A stretch of DNA of 64,000 nucleotides from an uncultured Maribacter sp. (GCF_947500985.1 NZ_CANMTX010000005.1:248001-312000); one strand, 5' to 3'; shown: positions 17,028 to 26,200, numbered from the stretch's first letter. Numbers and translations: made by a program. Notes: generated by a model from the sequence alone, not told the origin.

Positions 17028-17933
17028 TTAAAAATCTAAAGTCTTACCATCATCGGCAAGAAGCACATTCTTAAATATAGTTGAAGCTTCGTCCTTAAAA
17101 AGCTCAATAGATTTATAACGCGTAGAATAATGACCTAATATTAAGGTTTTTACGTTAGCATCTCTTGCTACTTTTGCAGCTTGCATAGCAGTTGCATGCT
17201 TTGTTTTCGTTGCCAATTCGGCTTCTGACTCTAAAAATGTAGATTCATGATACAAAACATCAACGTCTTTAATTTTTGCAGCTAAGCTTTCATCATAAAT
17301 AGTATCGCTACAAAAAGCATAAGATTTTGGCTTAGGCGGATCAAATGTCAATTCACTATTCTCAATTACCTCTCCATTATCTAGGCTAACATCTTTACCA
17401 TTTTTTATATTCTGATAATAAGCTTTATCAATACCATATTCCTCGACAACCTCTATATTTAGCTTTCTCTTTCCTACTTTCTCCCTAAACAAATAGCCGT
17501 TTGTGTAGATTCTATGATCTAATGGTATTGTGGTAACACTAATTTTAGTATCCTCAAAAATAAGCTCAGATTCTTTACTTGTAAGCTCATGAAATAATAA
17601 AGGATAATTCGTCCAAGAATCGCCCAATTTCAATAGCAATGTAATAGCTTCTTTTATGCCCTTCGGCCCGTATACATGAAGTTCCTTCTCTCTACCCAGT
17701 AATCTCATCGTAGAAATGAAACCCGGTAATCCAAAAAAATGGTCTCCATGAAGGTGCGAGATGAAAATATGATTAATTCTTGAGAACTTTATTTTATGCC
17801 TTCTAAGTTCCACTTGTGTACCCTCACCACAATCAATTAACACAATATGGTTATTGATTTCTAAAACTTGAGATGTAGGGTTCGTAAATGTTCTTGGTGT
17901 TGCCGCATAACAGCCCAATACAGTAAGATGCAT
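17028..17933 (-). CDS. rnz: Ribonuclease Z
   Basis: Zinc-dependent endonuclease of the metallo-beta-lactamase fold that matures tRNA 3' ends; 301 residues. Visible: DCGEGTQVELRR (34-45), the metal motif SHLHGDHFFGLPG, LDHRIYTNGYLF with the exosite-type His, SDTIYDE, and the C-terminal HYSTRYK. All expected metal residues are present. It lies 35 bases downstream of the small STAS-like gene, in a run pyrR-pyrB-STAS-like-rnz. The family order here is typical in Flavobacteriaceae. Confidence 0.95.
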   Translation of the reverse strand: MHLTVLGCYAATPRTFTNPTSQVLEINNHIVLIDCGEGTQVELRRHKIKFSRINHIFISHLHGDHFFGLPGFISTMRLLGREKELHVYGPKGIKEAITLLLKLGDSWTNYPLLFHELTSKESELIFEDTKISVTTIPLDHRIYTNGYLFREKVGKRKLNIEVVEEYGIDKAYYQNIKNGKDVSLDNGEVIENSELTFDPPKPKSYAFCSDTIYDESLAAKIKDVDVLYHESTFLESEAELATKTKHATAMQAAKVARDANVKTLILGHYSTRYKSIELFKDEASTIFKNVLLADDGKTLDF

Positions 17934-17968
17934 ATTAATTATATTCTATATTTTCTTGATTTAGCCAA

Positions 17969-18292
17969 TTACAGCCCTAAATCGCGCTCAATTTCTTCCA
18001 TTTCAATAACATCACGTGCTTCTTGAAGTGTAGGTACTAAATTAATCTCTTCTGGCACATCATCATAAGATACCTTATCAGATACCAAAACGAATGACTT
18101 TGTATGCTTTCTCGCCACCTCTAAAAAAGAAATAATATTGTATGGCGTCAGTTCAGAGAAACTAAGTAAGTCCAATACTAGATTGTCGTTCTTTAACTTA
18201 TCATATTCCTTATTCAAATTTTCTAAAAAACGCGCAATAGAGATGTCTTCTTGAGAGACGATAATCAACGATCCTTCTTTAGTAAAAATCAT
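17969..18292 (-). CDS. Small STAS-like conserved protein
   Basis: A 107-residue protein that I recognise only as the small gene regularly placed before rnz in flavobacteria, where it is sometimes mislabelled as ribonuclease Z. The pattern of strands and helices (an NLVLDLLSFSELTPYNIISFLEVARKHTK core, then SFVLVSD) resembles a STAS/anti-anti-sigma fold, although a phosphorylatable Ser is not clear. It starts one base after the pyrB stop, so is probably translated with it. The function is unknown; a regulatory or protein-binding role is a guess. Confidence 0.8.
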   Translation of the reverse strand: MIFTKEGSLIIVSQEDISIARFLENLNKEYDKLKNDNLVLDLLSFSELTPYNIISFLEVARKHTKSFVLVSDKVSYDDVPEEINLVPTLQEARDVIEMEEIERDLGL

Positions 18293-18293
18293 A

Positions 18294-19220
18294 TCATTTA
18301 ATTTTAGATGCTAACAAATAAATCACTGCCATACGTATGGCTACTCCGTTTTCAACTTGATTCAAAATTATAGATTGTTTTGAATCGGCAACATCACTTG
18401 TAATTTCAACCCCTCTATTTATTGGTCCGGGGTGCATAATTACAATTTCTTTATCTAGACTATCAAGCAACTTTTTATTAACTCCAAATTGCTGAGTGTA
18501 TTCCCTTGTTGTCGGAAAATAAGATATATCCAATCTTTCGTTTTGTATACGTAGCATATTTGCCACGTCGCACCATTCTAATGCCTTTCTAAGATTAGTC
18601 TCTACACCTACCCCTAAAGACTCTATATGTTTAGGCAACAAAGTTTTAGGTCCACAAACCTTAACATTTGCACCTTGCAATTTTAATGCAAAAATATTTG
18701 ACAGCGCTACCCTTGAGTGAAGAATATCACCTACAATTAACACATTTTTACCAGCAACATCACCAAGTTTTTCACGAATGGAGTAAGAATCTAATAATGC
18801 CTGCGTAGGGTGTTCATGTGCCCCATCACCCGCATTCACAATAGAGGCATTTACATGCTTTGACAAGAATATACCCGCCCCAGGATTTGGATGCCGCATG
18901 ACCACCATATCTACTTTCATAGATAAAATGTTATTTACGGTATCTATTAAGGTTTCTCCTTTTTTTACTGATGATTGACTGGCAGAAAAATTAAGTACAT
19001 CTGCAGATAGTCGTTTTTCAGCAAGCTCAAATGATAATTTAGTTCTGGTACTATTCTCAAAAAATATATTGGCAATAGTAATATCTCGAAGTGAAGGAAC
19101 TTTTTTAATGGAGCGATTGATCACTTCCTTAAAATGATCTGCAGTTTCAAAAATAAGCTGAATATCGGTTTCCTTTAGGTATTTAATTCCCAGTAAGTGT
19201 TTAACACTCAGTTCGCTCAT
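18294..19220 (-). CDS. pyrB: Aspartate carbamoyltransferase catalytic subunit
   Basis: Catalyses carbamoyl phosphate + aspartate to carbamoyl aspartate in pyrimidine synthesis. At 308 residues it matches catalytic chains. Visible: carbamoyl phosphate loop ENSTRTKLSFE (55-65; the usual STRTR reads STRTK), QSSVKKGETL (80-loop Ser and Lys), HPNPGAG, GDGAHEHPTQALLD, and MHPGPINRGVE near the C terminus. No pyrI regulatory chain gene is adjacent; control probably runs through pyrR, which precedes it by 3 bases. Firm identification. Confidence 0.96.
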   Translation of the reverse strand: MSELSVKHLLGIKYLKETDIQLIFETADHFKEVINRSIKKVPSLRDITIANIFFENSTRTKLSFELAEKRLSADVLNFSASQSSVKKGETLIDTVNNILSMKVDMVVMRHPNPGAGIFLSKHVNASIVNAGDGAHEHPTQALLDSYSIREKLGDVAGKNVLIVGDILHSRVALSNIFALKLQGANVKVCGPKTLLPKHIESLGVGVETNLRKALEWCDVANMLRIQNERLDISYFPTTREYTQQFGVNKKLLDSLDKEIVIMHPGPINRGVEITSDVADSKQSIILNQVENGVAIRMAVIYLLASKIK

Positions 19221-19223
19221 TTT

Positions 19224-19763
19224 TTATCTATTTACTAAATATATAATATCCTCCCCGTCATTTTCTTCCCACATCACCTTTACTTTTTCATCATTAATAG
19301 CATCTACTTGACGACCTCTATAATTAGGCTGTATAGGCAAATGTCTACTAAATCTACGGTCAATTAAACACAACAGTTCTAAATCTTTTGGTCTACCAAA
19401 AGACTGAAGAGCAGTCAAAGCTGCATTTATACTTCTACCGGTATATAGAACATCATCTATTAAGACCACGTTCTTATCTTCTATCAAAAAATCGATTTTT
19501 GTTTTTGTAGCTTCTAAGGTCTTATCTCCTCTTCTAAAATCATCACGATAAAAAGTGATATCTAAAAAGCCAAGATCAATATGCTTTACTTTATATTCTT
19601 CCTTTAGAATTTTGGTCAAACGCTGAGCAAGAAACTTACCTCTTGGTTGAATACCTATTAAAACAGTATTTTCAAAGCTTAAATGATTTTCAAGAAGCTG
19701 ACAAGCCAATCTATGCAGGATGATATTTATTTCTTTGGAAGAGAGTAAAACTTTTTGACTCAT
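19224..19763 (-). CDS. pyrR: Pyrimidine operon regulator/uracil phosphoribosyltransferase PyrR
   Basis: A type I phosphoribosyltransferase-fold protein that in other bacteria binds pyr mRNA leaders and also has uracil phosphoribosyltransferase activity. Visible: the PRPP-binding motif VVLIDDVLYTGRS, GIQPRGKFLAQRL, and LIDRRFSRHLPIQPNYRG. The frame opens at 19772 (MHIMSQ) but the second Met at 19763 (MSQKVLLSS) is the family-like start. It is the first gene of pyrR-pyrB. I did not find a convincing anti-terminator/terminator pair in the 100 bases upstream. Confidence 0.93.
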   Translation of the reverse strand: MSQKVLLSSKEINIILHRLACQLLENHLSFENTVLIGIQPRGKFLAQRLTKILKEEYKVKHIDLGFLDITFYRDDFRRGDKTLEATKTKIDFLIEDKNVVLIDDVLYTGRSINAALTALQSFGRPKDLELLCLIDRRFSRHLPIQPNYRGRQVDAINDEKVKVMWEENDGEDIIYLVNR

Positions 19764-19877
19764 AATATGCACCCGTGCTTTTAGCTAAACAAAAATAGAG
19801 AATTCTATCTAAACTTTGATAGCTTAAATAAGGAAGTAAAAAAGGAAAGAATAAATTTAGGTGCAGACCAAGTAAAT

Positions 19878-20606
19878 CTATAAACCTAATATAGAGAAAA
19901 AAGCCTCTTTATGACTTTCACCAATAGGAATTCGCATATCATTTATAACTATTCTATTACGCTGAACAGTTTTAATATAATTTACGTTTACTAGGTAAGA
20001 TTTATGCACTCTAAGAAACTGATTAGAAGGTAATTTACTCATAATCTCTTTAAAACTCATGAGTGTAAGAATGGTCTTGTTCGTATTTACAATATGTATC
20101 TTCAAATAATCTTTTAAACCTTGTACATATTCTATTTGATCTAAATCAATTTTTATACTTTCATATTCTGCCTTTACAAAAATGAATTTTTTGTCTACTG
20201 AATTATCGCCGGCCGATGAGAATACATTTGCTTCCATAATAGGTTTTTGTTTTTTAGATATTAAATCTTGAACTCGTGATACTGATTTTATAAAACGATG
20301 ATAGGGTATCGGTTTTACTAAATAATCAACTGCATTCAACTCAAACCCTTCAACGGCATATTGAGAATAGGCCGTGGTAAATATGAAAAATGGCTTATTA
20401 TCTAAAGTGCCCATAAAATCAATCCCGTTAATTTGAGGCATTTCGATATCACAAAAAATCAAATCGATTTTCTTCTCTTTTATATCACTAATAGCATCTA
20501 ACGGATTGGTGTAGGTTTTTACTAAATCGATAAAATCTAACTTTTCACAATAACCTGAAAGTATTTCTATCGCTAATGGCTCATCATCTATAATTATACA
20601 TTTCAT
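19878..20606 (-). CDS. LytTR-family response regulator
   Basis: A 242-residue two-domain regulator. Residues 1-115 are a receiver domain with acidic pocket Asp7-Asp8, phosphoacceptor Asp53 (FCDIEMP), the conserved TTAYS and the Lys of LVKPIP. Residues about 140-242 form a LytTR DNA-binding domain (FVKAEYESIKIDLDQIEYVQ; LRVHKSYLVN). Its ATG overlaps the stop of the sensor kinase gene by four bases, so the two are co-translated. The likely targets are nearby exported-protein genes, but no operator sequence was identified. Confidence 0.94.
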   Translation of the reverse strand: MKCIIIDDEPLAIEILSGYCEKLDFIDLVKTYTNPLDAISDIKEKKIDLIFCDIEMPQINGIDFMGTLDNKPFFIFTTAYSQYAVEGFELNAVDYLVKPIPYHRFIKSVSRVQDLISKKQKPIMEANVFSSAGDNSVDKKFIFVKAEYESIKIDLDQIEYVQGLKDYLKIHIVNTNKTILTLMSFKEIMSKLPSNQFLRVHKSYLVNVNYIKTVQRNRIVINDMRIPIGESHKEAFFSILGL

Positions 20607-21637
20607 AGGCTTGATTGTTTTTGGTAAATAGTTAATGACACTTCATAATCTTTTCCATCATTGTCAACTTCAAGATCATGCAACCCCGGATAAATAAGCT
20701 TTAATTGGTTTCTAATATTTTCTAAACCAATACCAGAATTCTTTGTTGGCTCTCTAAACACTCCTATTTTATTCTTAACATTTAAATAAACAGAGGCATC
20801 TGTAATGATCAAAGCAATTTTTACATAGGTCTTACCTTTATAGTCGGTACCATATTTAAAGGCATTTTCAATAAAAGAAATAAACAGTAAAGGTGGTACC
20901 GCTCTTCCCCTATCTTCTCCTGTTATTTTTAAAGAAACATTTTCACTATCAGATAGTCGTAATCGCTGTAATTGAATGTAACTTTTTATATAATCTATTT
21001 CTTTGTTCAATGGTACCAAGTCTTTATCGGCCTCGTAAATCATATATCTCATTAACTCAGACAAATCAACTATAGCCTCAGAAGTATCTGGTGATTTTTT
21101 TACCGAAAGCGCATAAATTGTATTGAGCGTATTGAATAAAAAATGCGGATTCAACTGCGCTTTTAAAAATTGCAGCTCAGACTTAATGTTTTCTTTTTCT
21201 ACCGATAAACGTAAATTTTCATTACGCTTCCACTCTACATATATTCTTAAAATAGCACTAATTACATAGGGTATCCCAAGATTTACGAACGATCTATAAA
21301 TAGGCATATAACCAAAACCTCTTGGACGTTGAAAATCCATTATAAAGTTTTCCGGAAACTTTGGTTCGTAAAAGTGATATAGCAGCATCACAGAAGCTAC
21401 CAACAAACCCAATGAGACCAAAAGGTAAAACAGTACACTTTTTTTCAGGAGATACTCTGGCACTAAATAGAAGTAGTTGAAATAAAAAAGAACGATTATA
21501 ACAATCAGCTTTGGAAAAACATCTAAAGGAATTGGTCTTGCATCGTTCAAAATCGGATAAAAAGTGAGTCCATATAATAATATCCATATACTAATATGAA
21601 CAACTATTTGAACCCTATTTTTTATAATCGATTTCAT
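20603..21637 (-). CDS. LytS-type membrane sensor histidine kinase
   Basis: A 344-residue sensor kinase of the His_kinase (PF06580) class. The N-terminal third has about four membrane helices; the phosphoacceptor His lies in QLNPHFLFNTLN, followed by an ATPase domain with N-box LLFISFIENAFKYG and GIGLENIRNQL. The frame opens at 21667, but the Met at 21637 (MKSIIKNRVQ) starts 7 bases after the DUF4907 stop and gives a family-like N terminus. It overlaps the response regulator by four bases. No extracellular sensing domain is evident, so membrane helices may sense the signal. Confidence 0.92.
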   Translation of the reverse strand: MKSIIKNRVQIVVHISIWILLYGLTFYPILNDARPIPLDVFPKLIVIIVLFYFNYFYLVPEYLLKKSVLFYLLVSLGLLVASVMLLYHFYEPKFPENFIMDFQRPRGFGYMPIYRSFVNLGIPYVISAILRIYVEWKRNENLRLSVEKENIKSELQFLKAQLNPHFLFNTLNTIYALSVKKSPDTSEAIVDLSELMRYMIYEADKDLVPLNKEIDYIKSYIQLQRLRLSDSENVSLKITGEDRGRAVPPLLFISFIENAFKYGTDYKGKTYVKIALIITDASVYLNVKNKIGVFREPTKNSGIGLENIRNQLKLIYPGLHDLEVDNDGKDYEVSLTIYQKQSSL

Positions 21638-21644
21638 AAAGAAA

Positions 21645-21986
21645 TTAGCGACTTGTCGCAATAGCAATATTTAATTCTGCTAAATCTGTTGGTAATAAAA
21701 TTGGCGATTTACCTTCTTCTAATTTTGATATTACAAGATTTGCAGTTTTTAAGGCCTGAGCCTTGGTAGCAAATTTTTGCTTACCCGGAAAACCTGGTAT
21801 ATATTCTTGTAGAATCACTATTTTTTCTCCTCTCATAATCTGATATCCATATCCATTGTTAAGATCTACCACCTGACTATGAAAAGTTTGGTTTTCACTA
21901 GTGAACGTTTGATTATAAATTGAATAACTCAACACAAGTGCCAAAAATAAGACAAGTAAGACCCAATATTTTGCAGTCGAAATCAT
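21645..21986 (-). CDS. DUF4907 family protein, membrane-anchored
   Basis: A 113-residue protein recognised as DUF4907. It has one N-terminal hydrophobic segment (MISTAKYWVLLVLFLALVLSY) and a small domain with 'NGYGYQIMRGEKIVILQEYIPG' and 'AQALKTANLVISKLE'. The latter is typical of short domains packed against a beta sheet. The frame opens at 22016, but that Met lies in a minus-strand terminator-like hairpin (21999-22029), so the Met at 21986 is preferred. It precedes the sensor kinase by 7 bases. Function is unknown; DUF4907 genes commonly sit beside Kelch-lipoprotein genes, as here. Confidence 0.83.
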   Translation of the reverse strand: MISTAKYWVLLVLFLALVLSYSIYNQTFTSENQTFHSQVVDLNNGYGYQIMRGEKIVILQEYIPGFPGKQKFATKAQALKTANLVISKLEEGKSPILLPTDLAELNIAIATSR

Positions 21987-21998
21987 AAATAAATGTTT

Positions 21999-22029
21999 AA
22001 AAATGGGCCAATCCACACAGATTGACCCA
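21999..22029 (-). terminator. Hairpin with U-run between Kelch gene and DUF4907
   Basis: On the minus strand TGGGTCAATC, a six-base loop, and GATTGGCCCA form a stem with a single mismatch, followed by five T. It lies after the Kelch gene stop (22061) and before the DUF4907 start (21986). It may end or weaken transcription between these genes. Confidence 0.6.
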
Positions 22030-22060
22030 AAAAATTAACAATTGCACTCACTATGAAAAA

Positions 22061-23053
22061 TTAATCTTCCTCTTCGTACTCATCTTGAGGAAAGAATTCA
22101 TCTAAATCATCTAGGTATAAAGTACCTGTTCTACCCATTCCAATAAATACACGACTTCCATTTGAAAATGCAATAGCATCTTGTCTTGTTGCACCTTCAA
22201 AAGACGTTTTTTGCTCCCACTCATCTGACGTAGGATCATACTCCCAAACTGTATTGGTTGCACCACTTAATTCACCACATGCTATATAGCCGTAACCATT
22301 TAATGTGAAACCAACGGCATTACTTCTTTGCACAGCGTAATCATCTTCTTCATCCAAATCTAATTTCTTTGTCCAGCTTTCTGTAGTTGGATCAAATACC
22401 CAAAAATCATCTAGATATACTCCATTAGAAACTCCTGTTCCTAAATAGGTCAATCCATCAATGGTAAACGTTGTTGCCGACCTTCTTTTGTTTCCTCCAA
22501 AACCAACTAACTCTGTCCAAGTATCATTGCCAGGATTATATCTCCAGAAATCTTTTCTATCGTTTTCGCCATCATAACCCGTACCTACATAACCAAAGCC
22601 ATTAGTACCAAAGCCAACCGCACTTCTTCTTGCCGTAGTTAATGACGCAATTTCTGTCCACGTATTAGATGCTGTGTTATAACTATAAAAATCTGTTAAT
22701 TCATCGACCCCATCATACCCAGAACCGATATAACCAGTACCATTTATTTCAAAACCTACTGCGGCGTTTCTAGCCACCCCAGGAAAATCTGCTTTTTGAG
22801 ACCAATAATCACCTTCTATATCATATGCCCAAAATGAAGACAAATAATCATCTCCATCATAACCAACGCCCATATAACCAACATTGTCAATTGTAAAGCC
22901 AGATATACTACTTCTTGGGCTACCATCAAATACAGATTTATCAACCCAGTTTCCTAAATCGTCATCGTCATCATCACTTGAACAACTTGTAATTACCATG
23001 GCCAGTAGTGCCATACCAGTAATTTTGTACACATACGATTTTCTTTTATTCAT
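22061..23053 (-). CDS. Kelch-repeat surface lipoprotein
   Basis: A 330-residue lipoprotein with a signal peptide ending in the lipobox region ITSC (Cys about 24) and then SSDDDDDD, which fits the acidic lipoprotein export signal that sends Bacteroidota lipoproteins to the cell surface. The rest is a run of about six Kelch units of roughly 45-50 residues, each with a 'G.GYIG.GYDG...DFW.Y.P..D.W' pattern, for example GFGYVGTGYDGENDRKDFWRY. This predicts a beta-propeller. No galactose oxidase active-site residues were sought successfully. It is divergent from the DUF4270 gene and upstream of DUF4907 and the two-component pair. Ligand is unknown. Confidence 0.9.
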   Translation of the reverse strand: MNKRKSYVYKITGMALLAMVITSCSSDDDDDDLGNWVDKSVFDGSPRSSISGFTIDNVGYMGVGYDGDDYLSSFWAYDIEGDYWSQKADFPGVARNAAVGFEINGTGYIGSGYDGVDELTDFYSYNTASNTWTEIASLTTARRSAVGFGTNGFGYVGTGYDGENDRKDFWRYNPGNDTWTELVGFGGNKRRSATTFTIDGLTYLGTGVSNGVYLDDFWVFDPTTESWTKKLDLDEEDDYAVQRSNAVGFTLNGYGYIACGELSGATNTVWEYDPTSDEWEQKTSFEGATRQDAIAFSNGSRVFIGMGRTGTLYLDDLDEFFPQDEYEEED

Positions 23054-23087
23054 TATTTTTTGTTTTAAGGTTCTTTCTTTTCAAGAT

Positions 23088-23115
23088 CAAATCTACTAGA
23101 GACCCTACTGTTCAA
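23088..23115 (-). promoter_or_regulatory. Putative Kelch gene promoter
   Basis: On the minus strand a TTG (23115-23113) is followed by 17 bases and TAGATTTG (23095-23088), which fits the -33/-7 pattern of the Bacteroidota housekeeping sigma. It lies 35 bases upstream of the Kelch ATG. Confidence 0.5.
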
Positions 23116-23266
23116 AAAACACAATAGATTAAAATTGGTTTTTAACATACCAAACCCTTGTTTTCATCTACCAATACAAATTTTTCATTAATAGCTTAAA
23201 TAACAGAGTTCATCCCTTAACATTCACGATTCGTCTATTCAGGTTTTTACAACCAAGCCTGGTATT

Positions 23267-23274
23267 TAGTTTTG
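23267..23274 (+). promoter_or_regulatory. Putative DUF4270 gene -7 box
   Basis: TAGTTTTG fits TAnnTTTG and lies 18 bases before the ATG at 23293. A -33 TTG is not clear. Confidence 0.4.
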
Positions 23275-23292
23275 ATAAAAATTAAATACTAA

Positions 23293-24633
23293 ATGAAGGT
23301 GTTCTTAAACAAAGTACGTGCGCTCTACATGTTTATGCTAGGCGGTTTCCTATCAATTGCAATCATATCGTGTAGCGATGATATTTATAATGACTCAGAA
23401 TTTGTTGCGGGTGAAACTTTTACCGATAGCAATGTTCGCCTTATACTAATTGACACCTTAACTGTCAGTACATCTACCATGAAGTTTGATAGTATTGTCA
23501 CCTCAGAATCTACGAGAATCCTATTAGGAAAATATACCGACACCGTTTTCGGTACTGTTACAACATCTAGCTATATGCAACTTTTACCCGAAACATATAC
23601 CATAGACGCTGAAGCTGAGTATGACAGTATTGTTATGGTAATGGGTTATGACAACTACTATTATAATGATACACTGCAGAAAAACACTATTCACATTAAA
23701 AAAATCAATGAAAATTTTAACCCAGAAGGTGATGATTTCTTTTATAATACAAGTAGCATAGGTTATGACGAAACCGACCTTGGTTTTTCTGAATATTACC
23801 CACGACCATTATCTGGTGATTCAATTACTATTAAACTTGTAGATGATTTTGGTACAGATGTATTTTCTCAACTTCAAGAAAAAAATATTGTAAACGCTGA
23901 TGAGTATCGAGATTACTTTAAAGGTATTGGTCTAGTACCAGATGACACAGATAACAGTGCTATAATAGGTTTTTCAAAATCTTCTGAAAACACTTATATG
24001 CGTTTATATTATAGCACCGATACCGAGTACGAATCTGAGCAAGAATATCTTGATATACAAATAGATGGTACTACTACTCCTGTTCCATTTTTTAATAGAA
24101 TTACAGCAGATGATCCTATTACACCTCTGCAATCCTTGACCAATAGTCAGACAATTTTAGAAAGTTCGGATTCCAACAACCAAAGTTATATTCAGTCTGG
24201 TGTTGGTATTGCTATGCGTGTACAATTTCCCAGTATTACCAGTCTTTATGACATACCTGGTAGCGGCACTATTTTAGACGGAATCTTAAAAATTAAACCA
24301 ACAGCTCAATCTTATGATGACCATCTAAAACTTAGAGATACACTTGCCGTTTACGTGGTTGACCAAAACAATGATTTAATTGAGACACTGACATCCACTT
24401 CATATGCTATTCTGAATAGAGACAATCAAGAATTTAATGACATCTATTATGAAATACCAATAGCCTATTATTTAGAAGAATTACAATTAAAAGATAGAGA
24501 TATTGACGATGCACTGATTCTGCTTCCTGCAGATTACAATTCTACGGTTGATAGATTTATTTTAAACGGGAACGGTAATGGCGAAAACGAAACAATTTTA
24601 GAATTAACATACGGTATATACGATGAAGATTAA
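23293..24633 (+). CDS. DUF4270 surface lipoprotein
   Basis: A 446-residue lipoprotein recognised as DUF4270. The signal peptide ends at ISCSDD (Cys about 27), with acidic residues after the Cys that suggest surface display. The body shows the family's opening 'VRLILIDTLTVSTSTMKFDSIVTSESTRILLGKY' and repeated beta-strand-rich segments, ending 'ILELTYGIYDED'. It overlaps the following outer-membrane protein gene by 11 bases, so they probably act together at the outer membrane. It faces the Kelch gene across a 239-base divergent region. Function not known. Confidence 0.88.
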   Translation: MKVFLNKVRALYMFMLGGFLSIAIISCSDDIYNDSEFVAGETFTDSNVRLILIDTLTVSTSTMKFDSIVTSESTRILLGKYTDTVFGTVTTSSYMQLLPETYTIDAEAEYDSIVMVMGYDNYYYNDTLQKNTIHIKKINENFNPEGDDFFYNTSSIGYDETDLGFSEYYPRPLSGDSITIKLVDDFGTDVFSQLQEKNIVNADEYRDYFKGIGLVPDDTDNSAIIGFSKSSENTYMRLYYSTDTEYESEQEYLDIQIDGTTTPVPFFNRITADDPITPLQSLTNSQTILESSDSNNQSYIQSGVGIAMRVQFPSITSLYDIPGSGTILDGILKIKPTAQSYDDHLKLRDTLAVYVVDQNNDLIETLTSTSYAILNRDNQEFNDIYYEIPIAYYLEELQLKDRDIDDALILLPADYNSTVDRFILNGNGNGENETILELTYGIYDED

Positions 24634-25873
24634 CCAAATAATATTTTTTACCATAGCAGCACTGTTAGCTTTTTATCAGTCTTCGGCACAGTCTGAAGCT
24701 TTAACTAGCTCGCCATATTCGCTTTACGGATTAGGAGTCATTAACCAGACAAGTATCGGAAAATTTAATAGTTTAGGTTACAGTGGTATCGGCATTAAAT
24801 CTCCGTACGAGCTAAACAATTTAAACCCCGCAAATTATGCCTTAATACCTCAAAATTCATTCCTATATGATATAGGTGTCACCGGTGAATTTAACAGTTA
24901 CAGCAACACTTCTTCTTCAGAAGAAAAGTCGAATATAAACTTTTCTAATTTAGCCTTCGGATTTAGAATTATGGAAAACTTAGGTGCTGGTATTACTATG
25001 ACACCCTATAGCGATGTTGGTTATTCATTACTTGGCGTTAGTAGTAACATTGAGGGATCTACAGAATCTTTTGAAAGTAACATTACCGGATTGGGTGGAC
25101 TAAATGATATTAAGCTAAATGTTGGTTATGCACTAATGCCAAAATTGAGATTAGGTTTAAGTGCATCGTTTTTATTCGGAAACATTGAAGAAACGGAATC
25201 TTTCATTTATAGTACTTCTACATTCGAATCTGTAGAAAAAACTAATTATAGCGGTGCAAGGTTAGGTTTCGGACTTCAATACGATGTCAATGACAAGATA
25301 ACTATTGGTAGTACGGTTCAACTACCAACAAGTTTAAACGGAAACCTAAAAAGATCTGTCGATAAATCAATATCAGGAATTTCAATTTCTGTAGAAGATG
25401 AAAGCTCTAGTAATGTTTCTGACTTTAAACTTCCTTTAGAGTTCGGTTTTGGTATGAGTATAAAACCAATTGAAGAACTGACATTTAGTGCAGATTACAA
25501 GAAAAACTTCTGGTCAGACACCAATCAATCAGAAAATATTGGCAGTTATGAAGATCAAGATATTTATGCCTTTGGACTAGAATTTATTCAAGACCCTACC
25601 AGTTATAAATACGGTCAAAGACTTGCTTATAGATTGGGTTACAATTATGATAATGGCTACCTCGCCATAGGTGACAAAAAAGTGGAAGGTTACAATTTTA
25701 CGGCAGGTATCGGCATACCAACAAGCAGAGGCACACACTCTATGATCAATCTTTCTTATAGTTATGGTTCTAAGGGACTTTTACAAAACGTATTGGTGAA
25801 AGAGAATTTTCATTTAGTTACTTTAAACTTGAGCTTAGAAGACATCTGGTTCGTAAAGAAAAAGGTCTATTAA
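24623..25873 (+). CDS. Outer-membrane beta-barrel protein
   Basis: A 416-residue protein with a cleavable signal peptide (cut probably after YQSSAQ, residue 23). The mature part consists of many alternating-residue strands, starting with 'SPYSLYGLGVINQTS', and resembles the flavobacterial outer-membrane proteins related to the OmpP1/FadL group; I do not see enough to assign a substrate. It ends 'EDIWFVKKKVY'. Its start overlaps the DUF4270 stop by 11 bases. An interaction of the DUF4270 lipoprotein with the barrel, in the manner of lipoprotein-lidded transporters, is inference. Confidence 0.8.
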   Translation: MKINQIIFFTIAALLAFYQSSAQSEALTSSPYSLYGLGVINQTSIGKFNSLGYSGIGIKSPYELNNLNPANYALIPQNSFLYDIGVTGEFNSYSNTSSSEEKSNINFSNLAFGFRIMENLGAGITMTPYSDVGYSLLGVSSNIEGSTESFESNITGLGGLNDIKLNVGYALMPKLRLGLSASFLFGNIEETESFIYSTSTFESVEKTNYSGARLGFGLQYDVNDKITIGSTVQLPTSLNGNLKRSVDKSISGISISVEDESSSNVSDFKLPLEFGFGMSIKPIEELTFSADYKKNFWSDTNQSENIGSYEDQDIYAFGLEFIQDPTSYKYGQRLAYRLGYNYDNGYLAIGDKKVEGYNFTAGIGIPTSRGTHSMINLSYSYGSKGLLQNVLVKENFHLVTLNLSLEDIWFVKKKVY

Positions 25874-26010
25874 AAATTATAGTTAGGGAATACTATACAA
25901 CGAATACTAACCCTTGCATTAGAAGAAATTCAACTTCTAATATTAAAATCTCCATTAGTAATTCATTTTTTTTGGAACCCTAATAGGAACTGAGAATTGT
26001 GGATATTAAA

Positions 26011-26038
26011 AAAAGCCCAGATTAATTTCCGGGCTTTT
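26011..26038. terminator. Terminator copy 1 of 3
   Basis: A-run followed by AAAAGCCC and CCGGGCTTTT around an eight- to ten-base loop; with T-runs on both flanks it can act in both directions. On the plus strand it would serve the outer-membrane protein gene. Confidence 0.7.
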
Positions 26039-26200
26039 ACTTTTGCTACTTTCCTAAGATACATCTTGATAAATTAAGGCAAGAAAATACCAAAACTTAG
26101 GATCTATCTAACTTTAAAATAATATAACTTCTAAAACCACATCGCCATTAACAAATCACTCTGTCAGTACCTTAAAAAAAATCAAAAAGAATAGACACAA

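Noticed and set aside
19764-19877. PyrR-binding attenuator before pyrR
   Set aside because: I could not draw the anti-terminator and terminator pair or the PyrR binding loop in these 114 bases; not supported.
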